Shown in pieces: positions 51,595 through 60,863 of a stretch of 64,000 nt of DNA (positions within the stretch are counted from its first letter, which is position 1; every line of letters begins with the position of its first letter). The DNA lies in the NCBI GenBank assembly GCA_035560555.1, contig DATMZF010000061.1:1-64000 (forward strand), written 5' to 3'. Source of the DNA: UBA11090 sp035560555 (GTDB taxonomy: Bacteria > Spirochaetota > Spirochaetia > Treponematales > Rectinemataceae). The notes under the pieces are model-generated. The model searched no databases and was not told the DNA's origin. It worked only from the letters and a program-made list of their open reading frames with translations. Position numbers and translations under genes: made by a program.

Positions 51595-52134
51595 ATGAAA
51601 CGGATCGTTAAACTGTCTGTCCTCGTCGCCCTAGCCATGGCTTCGGCCAGCCTCTGGGCGGAAACCAAGAAACCCCTCGACCTCGTTCCGGCTCTCGACC
51701 TGCAGCGTTATCTCGGCCGCTGGTACGAGGTCGCCCGCTATCAGCACGGATTCGAGAAGACCCTCGTCGGCGCCACCGCCGAATACGCCCTCAGGGATGA
51801 CGGCAGGATTTCGGTGCTCAATTCCGGGTTCAAGAAAACCCTCGAGGGGAAGTACACCGACGTGAAGGCGGTGGCATGGAGACCCGACGAGGCGGTGCCG
51901 GGCGCTCTAAAGGTGAAGTTCTTCGGTCTCTTCACCTCGGACTATCTGGTCTTCGGCCTCGACGACGAGGATTACCAGTGGGCTCTCGTGGGCAACAACA
52001 GCAGAAAATACCTCTGGCTCCTCTCCCGCACGCCCGAGGTGGCTCCCGAGCTCCTCGAGAAGATGAAGGGCATGGCGGAAGCCCAGGGTTACGATCTTTC
52101 CAGGCTCTATATCGTTCCCCAGAAGGCGCGTTGA
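51595..52134 (+). CDS. Bacterial lipocalin (Blc-like), secreted
   Basis: The 179-residue protein has a signal peptide ('KRIVKLSVLVALAMASASLWA', cleaved near residue 22) without a lipobox cysteine. The lipocalin fold starts 'DLQRYLGRWYEVARYQHGFEK' (the GxW motif) and ends 'LSRTPEVAPELLEKMKGMAEAQGYDLSRLYIVPQ'. Blc-type lipocalins bind lipids or lysophospholipids at the outer membrane. It is 34 bases after the flavodiiron gene and may share its transcript. Confidence 0.88.
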   Translation: MKRIVKLSVLVALAMASASLWAETKKPLDLVPALDLQRYLGRWYEVARYQHGFEKTLVGATAEYALRDDGRISVLNSGFKKTLEGKYTDVKAVAWRPDEAVPGALKVKFFGLFTSDYLVFGLDDEDYQWALVGNNSRKYLWLLSRTPEVAPELLEKMKGMAEAQGYDLSRLYIVPQKAR

Positions 52135-52205
52135 GCGATAAAGACTCTTGGGCAGGATGAGGCAATTCCGAGGCCGGCGCGTTCAGCGGCCTCTTGGGCG
52201 GCTCC

Positions 52206-52694
52206 TCAGGGGGCGAAGAACGATGCCAGAAGCGGCGTCATTATCAGCACGAGGACCATCCTGAAGAGATGGAAGGTCATCGATATGGGCGTTTCGGCGC
52301 CCCCATCGGTCATCGAGAGGGCCATGCCGGAGAGGCCTCCGGGCGCCGTGGCGAAGATCGCCGTCCTGATGTCGAGGTGGAATACCTTATTCAACACGAC
52401 CGCGAGCCCGAAACAGAAGAGGGTGAGCACGACGATATAGCAGAGGGCGATGGGGACGACCGTCGGGTGTTTCTTAATGACCTCGATGTCGGAGTTCGAG
52501 ACGATGATATAGGCGACGAGAAGCTGGGAAATGACGGAGAGGGCGCCGCCGGCCGGCAGGTTCGTGGAGAAAAAACCTTTCGCGAGAAGCCCGGCTATCA
52601 TGCCGCCCGTGAGATAGCCCGAAGGCAGCTTCAGCCGGTTGCCGAGCCATGCGCCGACGAGAATTGCCGCGATGATGATGCTTTTTTCCTTCAT
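52206..52694 (-). CDS. AbrB-type membrane protein, single repeat
   Basis: The 162-residue hydrophobic protein has about five helices with 'GYLTGGMIAGLLA' and 'TAIFATAPGGLSGMALSM', the hallmarks of the membrane AbrB-duplication family (not the DNA-binding AbrB). Typical members have two such repeats and about 350 residues; this one has one, so it may work as a dimer or be a half-size form. It lies downstream of a GntR regulator and is probably co-transcribed with it. Substrate unknown. Confidence 0.75.
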   Translation of the reverse strand: MKEKSIIIAAILVGAWLGNRLKLPSGYLTGGMIAGLLAKGFFSTNLPAGGALSVISQLLVAYIIVSNSDIEVIKKHPTVVPIALCYIVVLTLFCFGLAVVLNKVFHLDIRTAIFATAPGGLSGMALSMTDGGAETPISMTFHLFRMVLVLIMTPLLASFFAP

Positions 52695-52742
52695 GATGTT
52701 CTCCTAATCGGTTTTTGCCGACCTGCCTGGTATGACGAAGTC

Positions 52743-53453
52743 TTAAAACAGGCGAAAATCCCCGAGCTGCTTCGCGAATCCTGATTTATCCCGCCAGATG
52801 ACGAAGGATTCGTCGAGATTTTCGGCCCAGATGGCGCGCGCTCGCGCGGGATCGCGGGTCTTGAAGGCTTCGAAGAGTTCTTTTCTATGCATGATGCTCC
52901 GTTCGAGATGCTCGGGCAGGACAAGCCGCATTACGCGGTAGCGGTCGAATATTTCCCGTTGCGCCCACACCTGCTCGAGAAGTTTGGCCGATCCGCAGGC
53001 GCCGAACACGATTTCGTTGAACTGCTTCACGAGGGGAAAGAGCCGTTCGAGAAGCCGGTCGCCGTCCAAGGTGGCGTTGGCCTCCTCGATCCGGTCTAGA
53101 GTTTTCGCTAACGCGTCGAGTTCGCGGGCGGCGATGCGGGTGGCGGCGTATTGGACGGCGAGGCTCTCCACCGCCTTGCGGATCGCGAAGCAGTGGGCAA
53201 GTTCGCGCGCGGACAGCCCGCATACGCGGTTGCCTTTCATGGGAATGCGTTCGATGTAGCCGCCGCTTTCGAGTTTTTGCAGGGCTTCGCGCGCTGGAGT
53301 CCTGCTCACGCCGAATTCCTCGGCGATTTCGGCGTCGGTGAAGCATGTATCGGTCGCGAGTTCCCCTCGAACGATGGCTTCCCGGAGGCGGTCGAAAATA
53401 ATCTCCCTCATCGGTTGGGCGCGAAGATCAGGTTTGTTTTTCAAAATGCTCAT
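52743..53453 (-). CDS. GntR-family regulator, FCD subfamily
   Basis: The product has about 236 residues. It has a winged helix-turn-helix ('REAIVRGELATDTCFTDAEIAEEFGVSRTPAREALQKLESGGYIERIPMKGNRV') and an FCD helical domain ('FAIRKAVESLAVQYAATRIAARELDAL'). An open frame extends upstream to 53612 but runs through the operator region. ATG 53453 has GAGAGG 9 bases before it; ATG 53462 touches that ribosome site. It is divergent from the citX-citG fusion gene and is a candidate local regulator. Confidence 0.87.
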   Translation of the reverse strand: MSILKNKPDLRAQPMREIIFDRLREAIVRGELATDTCFTDAEIAEEFGVSRTPAREALQKLESGGYIERIPMKGNRVCGLSARELAHCFAIRKAVESLAVQYAATRIAARELDALAKTLDRIEEANATLDGDRLLERLFPLVKQFNEIVFGACGSAKLLEQVWAQREIFDRYRVMRLVLPEHLERSIMHRKELFEAFKTRDPARARAIWAENLDESFVIWRDKSGFAKQLGDFRLF

Positions 53454-53510
53454 CGCTGACATCCTCTCGTTTCCATTGGGAATCCCCTGTCGTCGATAGT
53501 GAAAAGAGTG

Positions 53511-53534
53511 TTGTATACCGTATTCTGTATACAC
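53511..53534. promoter_or_regulatory. Paired GTATAC operator between GntR gene and citXG
   Basis: TTGTATACCG (53511-53520) and CTGTATACAC (53525-53534) repeat the palindromic core GTATAC with centres 14 bases apart. GTATAC-centred sites are typical of FCD-family GntR proteins. The rest of the 250-base intergenic stretch (53454-53702) shows no other clear feature. Confidence 0.6.
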
Positions 53535-53702
53535 AAAAGCATAAACCTTTACCCTCAAGCTGTAAAGCGGGAGAGCGGTCCTGTCATCGCGGTACAGCGG
53601 TCTTGATGTCACTGAGGACGGCGGGCTTGGCGTTGCTTAGGGCGGCGGAGAGCCCGTGCCCCTATTGCGCGAATCCTTCGGTCTGTACCAGGATGGGGAT
53701 AT

Positions 53703-55265
53703 ATGGAGACGAAGAAAGCGAAGGCGGCCGCGCCCGTTGTGGCGACTTCTCACGACGAGGTTTTGGCGGTTGAGGCGGCTTTGCATGACAACGCGGCTCT
53801 ATCCGGCAAGGCGGTTTTGGCCGGCCGCCCGGCGGATTCCATCCTCGGGGCGAAAGAAGAACGCTGGGTGAAAAAGCTCGTCATGGCCAAGGAACTGGCC
53901 GAAGGCGGTTTGGGAGAGAGCGCCAGCCTGGCCGTGATCACTCTCCGCATGCCCGCTTCGCTTCGCACTTCCGGAAGGTTCGGCGAGATGGCCCTAACCC
54001 TGCACCGCTCATTCGCGGGGGCGCTTCGCGGAAAGAGTATCGTCATCCTTCGCGAGGAATTTCGCGTCGGGGGCGACGGACCGGAATCCTACCTCGCCGC
54101 CGCCGTCGACCCTGTCGCCTTGAAGAGGCTGGCCGTCGACTGGGAGACGAATCACCCCTGGGGAGAGCTGGCCGATCTCGACGTCATGGACTCGGGCGGC
54201 AACCCCGTCGGTCGCGCCGACTTGGGTTTCCCGCCTCGCGCCTGCCTGATCTGTGGGGAGGACGCGGCCCTCTGCACCACAGAAAGGCGGCATGGTCTCG
54301 CCTCCATCGAAGCGCGCATAGAGGAAATCGCGGCGAGGCCGGAGCTGGCGGAACGGGTGGAGAGGCAAGAGAGGGTGGGGCGGCCGGAGTGGGCGGCGAG
54401 GGATTGTGGCGAAGCAGATAGGCGAATAGGCAGCCTTGCCCTTGCGGCCGCTCTCTACGAGGCATCGGCCGCGCCCAAGCCTGGCCTCGTCGATCCGCTG
54501 TCCAGGGGCGCCCACAAAGACATGGACTATCTGACTTTCATGTCGAGCGCGGCGGCCATCGGTCCATGGTTCGCCGAATTCGCGAGGCTCGGGCGTCTGC
54601 ACCACGGCGAACTCTCCGGACTGCTCCCTGCTCTCCGCGAAGCCGGCAAGGCGGCGGAGCGCGACATGTTTGAGGCGACAGGCGGCGTCAATACGCACAA
54701 GGGCCTTATTTTCTCGATGGGGCTGCTCTGCGCGGCGGCCGGCCGCCTGGGGGCGGCCGGCCGCGCCTACGAGGCGCAGTCCTGCGCCGCGACCGCGGCG
54801 GAAATCGCGCGTGGCATCACGCTCCGCGATTTTTCCGGGGCCGCTTCCGCCACGGTCGGCGAGAGGCTCTTCGTCGCCGAAGGGATTCGCGGCATACGAG
54901 GGGAGGCCGAAGACGGATTCCTAGCTGTCATCGGATGCGCCCTGCCTAAACTGGAAGCCGGTTTGGCGGCCGGTCTTTCCTGGAACGACGCCATGGTGGG
55001 AACCCTTCTCGAGCTATGCTGCGTCGTGGAAGACACAAACGTGCTTGGACGGGCGGGGCGGAATGGCCTGGCCATCCTGCGTTCCGAAGCCAAAAACGCC
55101 CTGAGGCTCGGTGGTATGGCGACGCCGGAAGGCCAAGCCGCCGTCCATGCCATGGATGGAATCCTCATCGAGCGCAATATCAGCCCGGGAGGATGCGCCG
55201 ATCTGTTGGCGGTAACGGTCTTCCTTCATCTTTTGACCTCGTCTCGTCCGTCAACTAAAGCCTGA
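53703..55265 (+). CDS. citXG: Fused CitX-CitG: citrate lyase prosthetic-group synthesis
   Basis: The 520-residue bifunctional protein makes and attaches the triphosphoribosyl-dephospho-CoA group of citrate lyase. The N-terminal CitX part (about 10-200) includes 'PASLRTSGRFGEMALTLHRSF' and 'GNPVGRADLGFPPRACLICGEDAALC'. The C-terminal CitG part (about 240-515) has 'AALYEASAAPKPGLVDPLSRGAHKDMDYLTFMSSA', 'ATGGVNTHKGLIFSMGLLCAAAGRL' and 'SPGGCADLLAVTVFL'. CitX-CitG fusions are known. Its acceptor is the CitD protein encoded 5.6 kb downstream (S14). A low-complexity Glu/Arg linker joins the domains. Confidence 0.9.
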   Translation: METKKAKAAAPVVATSHDEVLAVEAALHDNAALSGKAVLAGRPADSILGAKEERWVKKLVMAKELAEGGLGESASLAVITLRMPASLRTSGRFGEMALTLHRSFAGALRGKSIVILREEFRVGGDGPESYLAAAVDPVALKRLAVDWETNHPWGELADLDVMDSGGNPVGRADLGFPPRACLICGEDAALCTTERRHGLASIEARIEEIAARPELAERVERQERVGRPEWAARDCGEADRRIGSLALAAALYEASAAPKPGLVDPLSRGAHKDMDYLTFMSSAAAIGPWFAEFARLGRLHHGELSGLLPALREAGKAAERDMFEATGGVNTHKGLIFSMGLLCAAAGRLGAAGRAYEAQSCAATAAEIARGITLRDFSGAASATVGERLFVAEGIRGIRGEAEDGFLAVIGCALPKLEAGLAAGLSWNDAMVGTLLELCCVVEDTNVLGRAGRNGLAILRSEAKNALRLGGMATPEGQAAVHAMDGILIERNISPGGCADLLAVTVFLHLLTSSRPSTKA

Positions 55266-55326
55266 TTCGCCCGGAGTCTGGTGGACGCCTTGCCCTTCCC
55301 GCCGACCCGCGACATACTGAAAGCCT

Positions 55327-55761
55327 ATGGCCAAGCCGAATCCCTATCTCCACAAGACCCAATATTATGAGACCGACCAGATGGGAGTGGTGCACCATTC
55401 TAACTATATCCGCTGGTTCGAGGAAGCGAGGACCGACCTTCTCGAGCGCGCCGGACTAGGCTACGACAAGATGGAGGAGCGCGGCATCATCGTACCCGTG
55501 CTGGCGGCGTCCTGCGAGTATAAATCGAGCGTCCGCTACGGCGAAACCGTAGCGATACTGCCGAAAGTCGAAATCTATACCGGCCTTCGTCTCGGCATTT
55601 CCTACCGCATCGTCGACGCGTCGACCGGCGAACTCCGCGCTACGGGGGAGACTCGTCATGTTTTCCTCGACGAGAATTTCAAGCCGTCCTCGCTCAAGCG
55701 CAGCCACCCCGATGTGGACGAACTCATGAAAACCTTGCTTGCCTTGGGGCGGGACAGCTAG
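55327..55761 (+). CDS. Acyl-CoA thioesterase, 4HBT/YbgC-FadM type
   Basis: The 144-residue hot-dog-fold protein has the 4HBT motif 'YYETDQMGVVHHSNYIRWFEEAR' (active-site Asp in 'TDQMG') and 'CEYKSSVRYGETVAI'. It hydrolyses acyl-CoA thioesters in the cytoplasm. It lies between citXG and the sensor kinase gene with gaps of 61 and 41 bases. Its role in citrate metabolism, if any, is not apparent. No strong ribosome site is visible before ATG 55327. Confidence 0.85.
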   Translation: MAKPNPYLHKTQYYETDQMGVVHHSNYIRWFEEARTDLLERAGLGYDKMEERGIIVPVLAASCEYKSSVRYGETVAILPKVEIYTGLRLGISYRIVDASTGELRATGETRHVFLDENFKPSSLKRSHPDVDELMKTLLALGRDS

Positions 55762-55802
55762 GATATGGCTTTCGAAAGCACCTTTTACGAAGGAATGCCG
55801 AC

Positions 55803-58800
55803 ATGAGGTTTATCCTTTTTTTCTTTCTTGCCGCGCTCACCATCTCCCCGGCCGCGGCGGCCGACCCTTCGCGCCTTCAATCCTACGCCCTCAGCATGGA
55901 AGACGGGCTGGCCAACAATTCGGTCTATTGCGCGATCCAGGACCGCACGGGGCTCATGTGGTTCGGCACGTTTGGGGGGCTCTCCCGCTACGACGGCGAA
56001 TCATTCGTCACCTACAGACCCCATCAGGGTATCGGCGGCTCCGGGTTCCTGGCGGCTTCCGTCGTGTTCTCGCTTCTGGAAGATTCCCAGGGGAGGCTCT
56101 GGGTAGGCACGGACGGCGGCGGGCTCGCGCGATATAAGCCCGATTCCGACTCCTTCGATGTTTTCAGGGCCAATCCCGGTATCGCGGGGGCGCTCAGCTC
56201 GGACAAGGTCTATGCCCTGGCCGAGGATCGAAGCGGGGAAATCTGGGTGGGATTGGGCGATGGGTCTTTGGGAATTTTCGATCCCCCGACCGGAAAGTTC
56301 AGGAGGGTGGGACAGCCCCCGGAAGAGGGCTACCCCATCCGCTGCATCCTCGTCGACAAGGCCGGCAAGGTATGGGCGGGGACGGAAGGCGGCGGCCTCC
56401 TGCGCTACGACGCGGCCTCCGGGCGCTTCGACATCTTCGCTCATGACGCCCGCGAAAAGGACAGCATAGCCTCGAACATCGTGCGCTCCCTCCTCGAGGA
56501 CTCGGGGGGACGGATCTGGGCGGGGCTTGGCGGCGGAGGGGTGGACCTTTTCGACGACGGCCGGTTTTTACACGCTAAGCCCGGCAGGGGGATAAGCGTT
56601 CCACAGAACGCCGTCAGGGCCTTGGCTCAGGATTCGGAGGGAAGCATCTGGGTGGGATACGCCGATTCCGGCCTCGGTTCCATAGACGCGTCGACCCTGG
56701 AACTCCATCCCCCGAAGCCGGACGAAGAGGCTATGGTCAGATCGATATATCCCGACCGGCGCGGTCTCATGTGGGTCGGTCTCAAGGATGGGGGAATCAG
56801 GACCTACAATCTGCGTTCGGCCCTTTTCGAGCGCTACCCGACCCGTTCCGACGGCAAAGCGCTGCGGGACCTGCGCGGCATATGTCAGGACCAGGCGGGG
56901 CGAATCCTCGTCGGCTCGGACGGCGGAGGCATCGTCGTCCTGGATGAAAAAGGAGGCCAACCCAAACCGCTGAAGGGGCTCCCCTCCGACCATCTTTCCA
57001 ACAAGGTCTATTCGATCCTGTCCGCCAAGGACGGCACCCTCTGGGTCGGCACCGACGGCGGAGGCCTTCTTTCGCTGGACCGAAACGGGAAAACCCGATC
57101 ATATCTCCACGACGACGGAGACCCGGACAGCCTCGCGAGCGATGTAGTCTGGGCGCTGTACGCCGATCCCGACGGTACCTTGTGGGTGGGAACCGAAGGC
57201 GGCGGGCTCGATCGCTTCGACGCGGCGAGCGGAACATTCGCCCACTACCGCCCCAACCCGCACGGATCTTCCATCCGAGGCAGCTCGGTGCGCGCCATTT
57301 TCCGAGACTCCCGAGGTCGGCTGTGGGTCGGCACCTGGGACGGCGGGCTTTCGAAGATGGATCCCGGAGCCGCGGACTTCGCGGGCTATGGGTATGACGC
57401 GGCCGATCCTTTGTCGCTCGGCGATTCGAGCGTCAACTGCATTTTCGAAGACTCCGAGGGTTACGTCTGGGTGGGAACAGGCGGATCGGGTCTCGCCAAG
57501 CTCGACCCGGAGACGGAGAAATTTACCCATTTCTCGGAGAGCGAAGGCCTGATGGGCGCCACGGTCTATGGGATCGTCGAGGATCAGGGCGGCGATTTGT
57601 GGGTGTCCACATCCATGGGACTCTCGCGGATGGATCGGAAGCGGGGGACTTTTTTCAACTTCGGGGTGGAGGACGGCCTGGCTTCGAAGGAACTCGCGCA
57701 GAATTCCTTTCTCCTCGCCCGCGACGGCGGCATCTGGATCGGCGGGATGGGCGGGCTCACCCATTTCGACCCGCGGCGCCTCCCCCGCGTCGCCCCGAAA
57801 CCTCCCATCGCCATCCTCGGCATCGAGACTTCGGGCGACGCGGGCACGGCGCCCATGATCAAGCCAGACGCCGATGGGATGAACGAAATCGAACTCGGTT
57901 ACAGGAATTCCGGCCTCAGCTTCCATATCGCCGTCCTCGACTACGCTTCGCCGGGGCGCAACCGCTACGCGATGCGCCTCGAGGGCAGGCAAAATAACTG
58001 GATCGATTTGGGAACGCACAGCCGCGGCACGATAGCGCCGCTCGCTCCGGGCCGGTACATCCTCCGAGTGAGGGGGGCGAACGGAAACGGAATCTGGAAC
58101 GACGAGGGCGCCTCGCTTTCCATCCTCGTCAATCCGCCGGTATGGAGAACCTGGTGGTTCAGCCTCGCCCTGGCGGTCTTCGTCTTGGCCCTGGTGGCCG
58201 GGGCGATAGCCATCCGCGTCCGTTCGCTGAGGCGGCGCAACGAACTGCTCGTGAACTTTTCCCGGCACGTCGAGGCCGCGCGCGAGGAAGAGCGCATCGC
58301 GGCGGCGCGCGAGGTCCATGATGAAATCGGCCAGCACCTGGCCGCCCTCAATATCCAGGCGTATTGGCTTCAGGGCCACCCCAAGGCGAAGCCGGATGAA
58401 CGCGAGGAGAGGGTCGAAGAGATGCTCCACTCGATTTCGGACGCCATGGGCTCGGTAAAGGCCGTCGCGACGGCGCTCAGGCCTGTCGCCCTCGACGCGC
58501 TGGCCTTCGACGAGGCGCTGCGCTGGTACCTGCGCTCTTTCGAGCGTCGCAGCGGGATAAAGGCCTCCATCGAGATAGGCGAATCCATGCCTCACGTGAA
58601 AGGCCCCCTCGCGACCGCCTTATTCCGCATCCTCCAGGAAATGCTGACGAACGTTATGCGTCACTCGGAGGCGAAAAATATCAAGCTGCGGTACCTGGTG
58701 GAGGGGGACAGCCTCCTCCTCGAGATACAGGATGACGGGAAGGGTATAGACGAAGAAAGGGCGAAAGCGGAAGATTCATTCGGCATAATCGGCATGCGCG

Positions 58801-59009
58801 AACGCTGCGCGGCTTTCGGCGGAACCCTGAAGGTTACGGGCGCGAACGGCCGTGGCACGACCTTCGCCGCGCGCGTTCCGCTTCCGCCCGCGCCGGGACC
58901 GGCGGGGGCGAAAACCATTCCCCATGAAACCATTCTCGAAGGGAAGGTCGACGCCGGCGGAAAGGCGCGGTTCGCGCGACGTTGGGCAGCCATTTTTAGG
59001 AGGCGGTAA
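55803..59009 (+). CDS. Beta-propeller sensor histidine kinase (HisKA_3 type)
   Basis: The 1068-residue protein has a signal peptide (1-20). A large periplasmic part of repeated two-component-regulator-propeller units (about 25-660) contains many copies of 'G-x-LWVGTDGGGL' and 'F-x-Y/H-R' type motifs. A Y_Y_Y beta-sandwich ('YRNSGLSFHIAVLDYASPGRNRYAMRLEG', about 700-775) follows, then a single membrane helix near 785-805 and a cytoplasmic HisKA_3 kinase with H839 in 'AAREVHDEIGQHLAALN'. The C-terminal HATPase domain has 'LTNVMRHSEAKNIKL' and 'DDGKGIDEE'. There is no receiver domain. Its stop overlaps the NarL-type regulator start by one base, so the two form a pair. Such propeller sensors usually detect oligosaccharides; here the genes around it are for citrate lyase. 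Confidence 0.92.
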   Translation: MRFILFFFLAALTISPAAAADPSRLQSYALSMEDGLANNSVYCAIQDRTGLMWFGTFGGLSRYDGESFVTYRPHQGIGGSGFLAASVVFSLLEDSQGRLWVGTDGGGLARYKPDSDSFDVFRANPGIAGALSSDKVYALAEDRSGEIWVGLGDGSLGIFDPPTGKFRRVGQPPEEGYPIRCILVDKAGKVWAGTEGGGLLRYDAASGRFDIFAHDAREKDSIASNIVRSLLEDSGGRIWAGLGGGGVDLFDDGRFLHAKPGRGISVPQNAVRALAQDSEGSIWVGYADSGLGSIDASTLELHPPKPDEEAMVRSIYPDRRGLMWVGLKDGGIRTYNLRSALFERYPTRSDGKALRDLRGICQDQAGRILVGSDGGGIVVLDEKGGQPKPLKGLPSDHLSNKVYSILSAKDGTLWVGTDGGGLLSLDRNGKTRSYLHDDGDPDSLASDVVWALYADPDGTLWVGTEGGGLDRFDAASGTFAHYRPNPHGSSIRGSSVRAIFRDSRGRLWVGTWDGGLSKMDPGAADFAGYGYDAADPLSLGDSSVNCIFEDSEGYVWVGTGGSGLAKLDPETEKFTHFSESEGLMGATVYGIVEDQGGDLWVSTSMGLSRMDRKRGTFFNFGVEDGLASKELAQNSFLLARDGGIWIGGMGGLTHFDPRRLPRVAPKPPIAILGIETSGDAGTAPMIKPDADGMNEIELGYRNSGLSFHIAVLDYASPGRNRYAMRLEGRQNNWIDLGTHSRGTIAPLAPGRYILRVRGANGNGIWNDEGASLSILVNPPVWRTWWFSLALAVFVLALVAGAIAIRVRSLRRRNELLVNFSRHVEAAREEERIAAAREVHDEIGQHLAALNIQAYWLQGHPKAKPDEREERVEEMLHSISDAMGSVKAVATALRPVALDALAFDEALRWYLRSFERRSGIKASIEIGESMPHVKGPLATALFRILQEMLTNVMRHSEAKNIKLRYLVEGDSLLLEIQDDGKGIDEERAKAEDSFGIIGMRERCAAFGGTLKVTGANGRGTTFAARVPLPPAPGPAGAKTIPHETILEGKVDAGGKARFARRWAAIFRRR

Positions 59010-59647
59010 TGTTGAGCATCCTCATCGCCGACGATCACTATCTGATCAGAAGGGGACTCAAGCAGCTCCTCGTGGAAAAACTGCCGACTCTCAACGTGGA
59101 CGAGGCTGAGGATGGCTTCCACACCCTCGAGCTGGCCCGCGAGCGGCACTACGACGTCATCGTTCTCGACATTTCGATGCCGGGTAAAGACGGGCTCGAC
59201 CTCATCCGCGATCTCAAGGACCTCGATCCCGCGACCCATGTCCTTATACTCAGTATCCAGCCCGAGGAACAGTACGCGCTGCGCGCCTTCCGGCTCGGGG
59301 CGTCGGGCTGCCTCAACAAGTCCGGGGATCCGGGCGATCTCGTGGAGGCGGTCAAGACCGTCGTTACGGGGCGGCGTTACCTGAGCCCGAAGGCCCAAGA
59401 GCTGCTCCTCGACGATGTGGCCGGCGTGGGCACGGCTCCGCCTCATCGTCGTCTCTCGGACCGCGAGTATCAGGTTTTCCGCCTCCTTGCCTCGGGCAAG
59501 ACGATCGGGGAGATTTCCGAACTTCTCGCCCTCAGCGTGAAGACCGTGAGCACCTACCGGACGAGGATTCTCGAGAAAATGGGTCTCGAAAACAACGCAC
59601 AGATTACGCATTACGCGTTCAAGAATGGACTTATCGGCGATGAGTAG
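59009..59647 (+). CDS. NarL/LuxR-type response regulator
   Basis: The 212-residue protein has a receiver domain (D54 in 'VIVLDISMPGKDG', Lys of 'GCLNKSGD') and a LuxR-type DNA-binding domain ('LSDREYQVFRLLASGKTIGEISELLALSVKTVSTYRTRILEKMGLENN', about 147-195). It is translationally coupled to the propeller kinase (TAATG). The inverted repeat at 59654 lies 7 bases after its stop, ahead of citC, and is a likely target. Confidence 0.93.
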   Translation: MLSILIADDHYLIRRGLKQLLVEKLPTLNVDEAEDGFHTLELARERHYDVIVLDISMPGKDGLDLIRDLKDLDPATHVLILSIQPEEQYALRAFRLGASGCLNKSGDPGDLVEAVKTVVTGRRYLSPKAQELLLDDVAGVGTAPPHRRLSDREYQVFRLLASGKTIGEISELLALSVKTVSTYRTRILEKMGLENNAQITHYAFKNGLIGDE

Positions 59648-59653
59648 CAAAAC

Positions 59654-59672
59654 TGTAGGACAAAAGCCTACA
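59654..59672. promoter_or_regulatory. Inverted repeat before citC (candidate response-regulator site 1)
   Basis: TGTAGG (59654-59659) and CCTACA (59667-59672) form a perfect inverted repeat with a 7-base spacer ACAAAAG, 58 bases ahead of citC. The same repeat with the same spacing occurs at 63635. NarL-type regulators commonly bind such short spaced inverted heptamers. Confidence 0.65.
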
Positions 59673-59729
59673 ACCGAATATGTCCGCGTCCTATGGACTA
59701 TCCGTCGTTGACGCCTCAGACTTCAGCGT

Positions 59730-60839
59730 ATGATGGAAGGAAGTGACGGTTTGGAAACGCGGATATATCCGCCCTTTCTCCCCGAGGACCGCGCCCAGAT
59801 CATCGCCTTCCTCGCCTCGCGCGGCCTGAGCTGGGACGAGGATCCGGATTACTCCGTCGCCGTGCTCCGCGATGGCGGGATGGTGGGCGCGGGCTCGCTT
59901 TCCGGCCGCATCGTGAAGGGGCTCGCCGTCGACGAGAGGCTCGCGGGCGAAGGCTTGATGCTGCGTATCCTCTCGGAACTCGAAGCCGAGGCCGGACGCC
60001 GGGGCATCGTTCGCCCCTTCATCTTCACGTCCCCGCCCAACCGGGCGATTTTCGAGTCCCTGGGGTACCGCCTCGTCGGCGAGGCTCCCGGCGCCTCCGT
60101 CCTCCTTGAGAAGGGCGACGGCATCGGACGCTGGTGCGCCGAACTTCGCGGCATCGCCGGCTCCGCCGGCCGGGCCGCTTCCACCGCCTCCGCCGCTCCC
60201 ATCGGCACGGCAGCTCCCGTCGGCCCCGTCTCAGCCCTTGTCATGAACTGCAATCCCTTCACGCTGGGGCATCTCCACCTGGTGCGGACGGCCGCCGCCC
60301 GGTCCTCGCGGGTTTTTCTCTTCGTCGTGGCCGAGGAAGCCTCATCCTTTCCCTACGCGACGAGACTGCGGCTTGTCAGGGAAGGCACGGCCGAATTCCC
60401 GAATGTCGTCGTCGTCCCGGGCAACGAATACATCGTCTCGAGGGCGACCTTTCCGACCTATTTCCTCAAGGATAAGGCGGGCGCCGCCGCCCAGATACAC
60501 GCGCGTCTCGACGTGGACATCTTCGGACGGCACATCGCCCCGGCGGTCGGCGCCACGAGGCGCTTCATCGGGGAGGAGCCTTACAGCGAGGTAACGGCCA
60601 TCTACAACGGCGTGATGAAGGAATGGCTTCCTTCCTACGGGATAGAGGTCGTGGAGATTCCCCGCCTGGCCGACCGCGGGGGCGCGGCGGTGAGCGCGTC
60701 TACCGTCCGGCGTTTTATACGCGAGGGAAATCTTGAAAAATCCCGCGATATCGTTCCGCCTAGCACCTGGAATTATTTGATCTCGGAGGAAGCCGCGCCC
60801 GTTCTGGAACGCATAGCGGCCTCCGATGGCAGACATTAA
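59730..60839 (+). CDS. citC: Citrate lyase ligase
   Basis: The 369-residue protein has an N-terminal GNAT-like part ('VKGLAVDERLAGEGLMLRILSELEAEAGRRGI') and a C-terminal nucleotidyltransferase part with 'MNCNPFTLGHLHLVRTAA' (the ATP-binding HxGH-type motif), 'FPTYFLKD' and 'VSASTVRRFI'. CitC acetylates the thiol of the CitD prosthetic group, activating citrate lyase with acetate and ATP. An Ala/Pro-rich insert of about 25 residues lies between the parts. The start is uncertain: ATG 59730 lacks a ribosome site, while TTG 59751 has AAGGAAG 6 bases before it. Confidence 0.9.
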   Translation: MMEGSDGLETRIYPPFLPEDRAQIIAFLASRGLSWDEDPDYSVAVLRDGGMVGAGSLSGRIVKGLAVDERLAGEGLMLRILSELEAEAGRRGIVRPFIFTSPPNRAIFESLGYRLVGEAPGASVLLEKGDGIGRWCAELRGIAGSAGRAASTASAAPIGTAAPVGPVSALVMNCNPFTLGHLHLVRTAAARSSRVFLFVVAEEASSFPYATRLRLVREGTAEFPNVVVVPGNEYIVSRATFPTYFLKDKAGAAAQIHARLDVDIFGRHIAPAVGATRRFIGEEPYSEVTAIYNGVMKEWLPSYGIEVVEIPRLADRGGAAVSASTVRRFIREGNLEKSRDIVPPSTWNYLISEEAAPVLERIAASDGRH

Positions 60840-60863
60840 TAGAGAATATAAGGAGAAGATGCG

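Noticed and set aside
53463..53612. Upstream extension of the GntR gene by about 50 residues
   Set aside because: It would translate through the GTATAC operator and promoter region, and the added residues have no family match. The internal ATG has a proper ribosome site.
55885..57780. Internal repeats in the propeller kinase as a mobile or tandem DNA repeat
   Set aside because: The repetition (LWVGT-x-GGG type motifs) is at protein level and is the normal blade repeat of the propeller. The DNA units differ in length and sequence.
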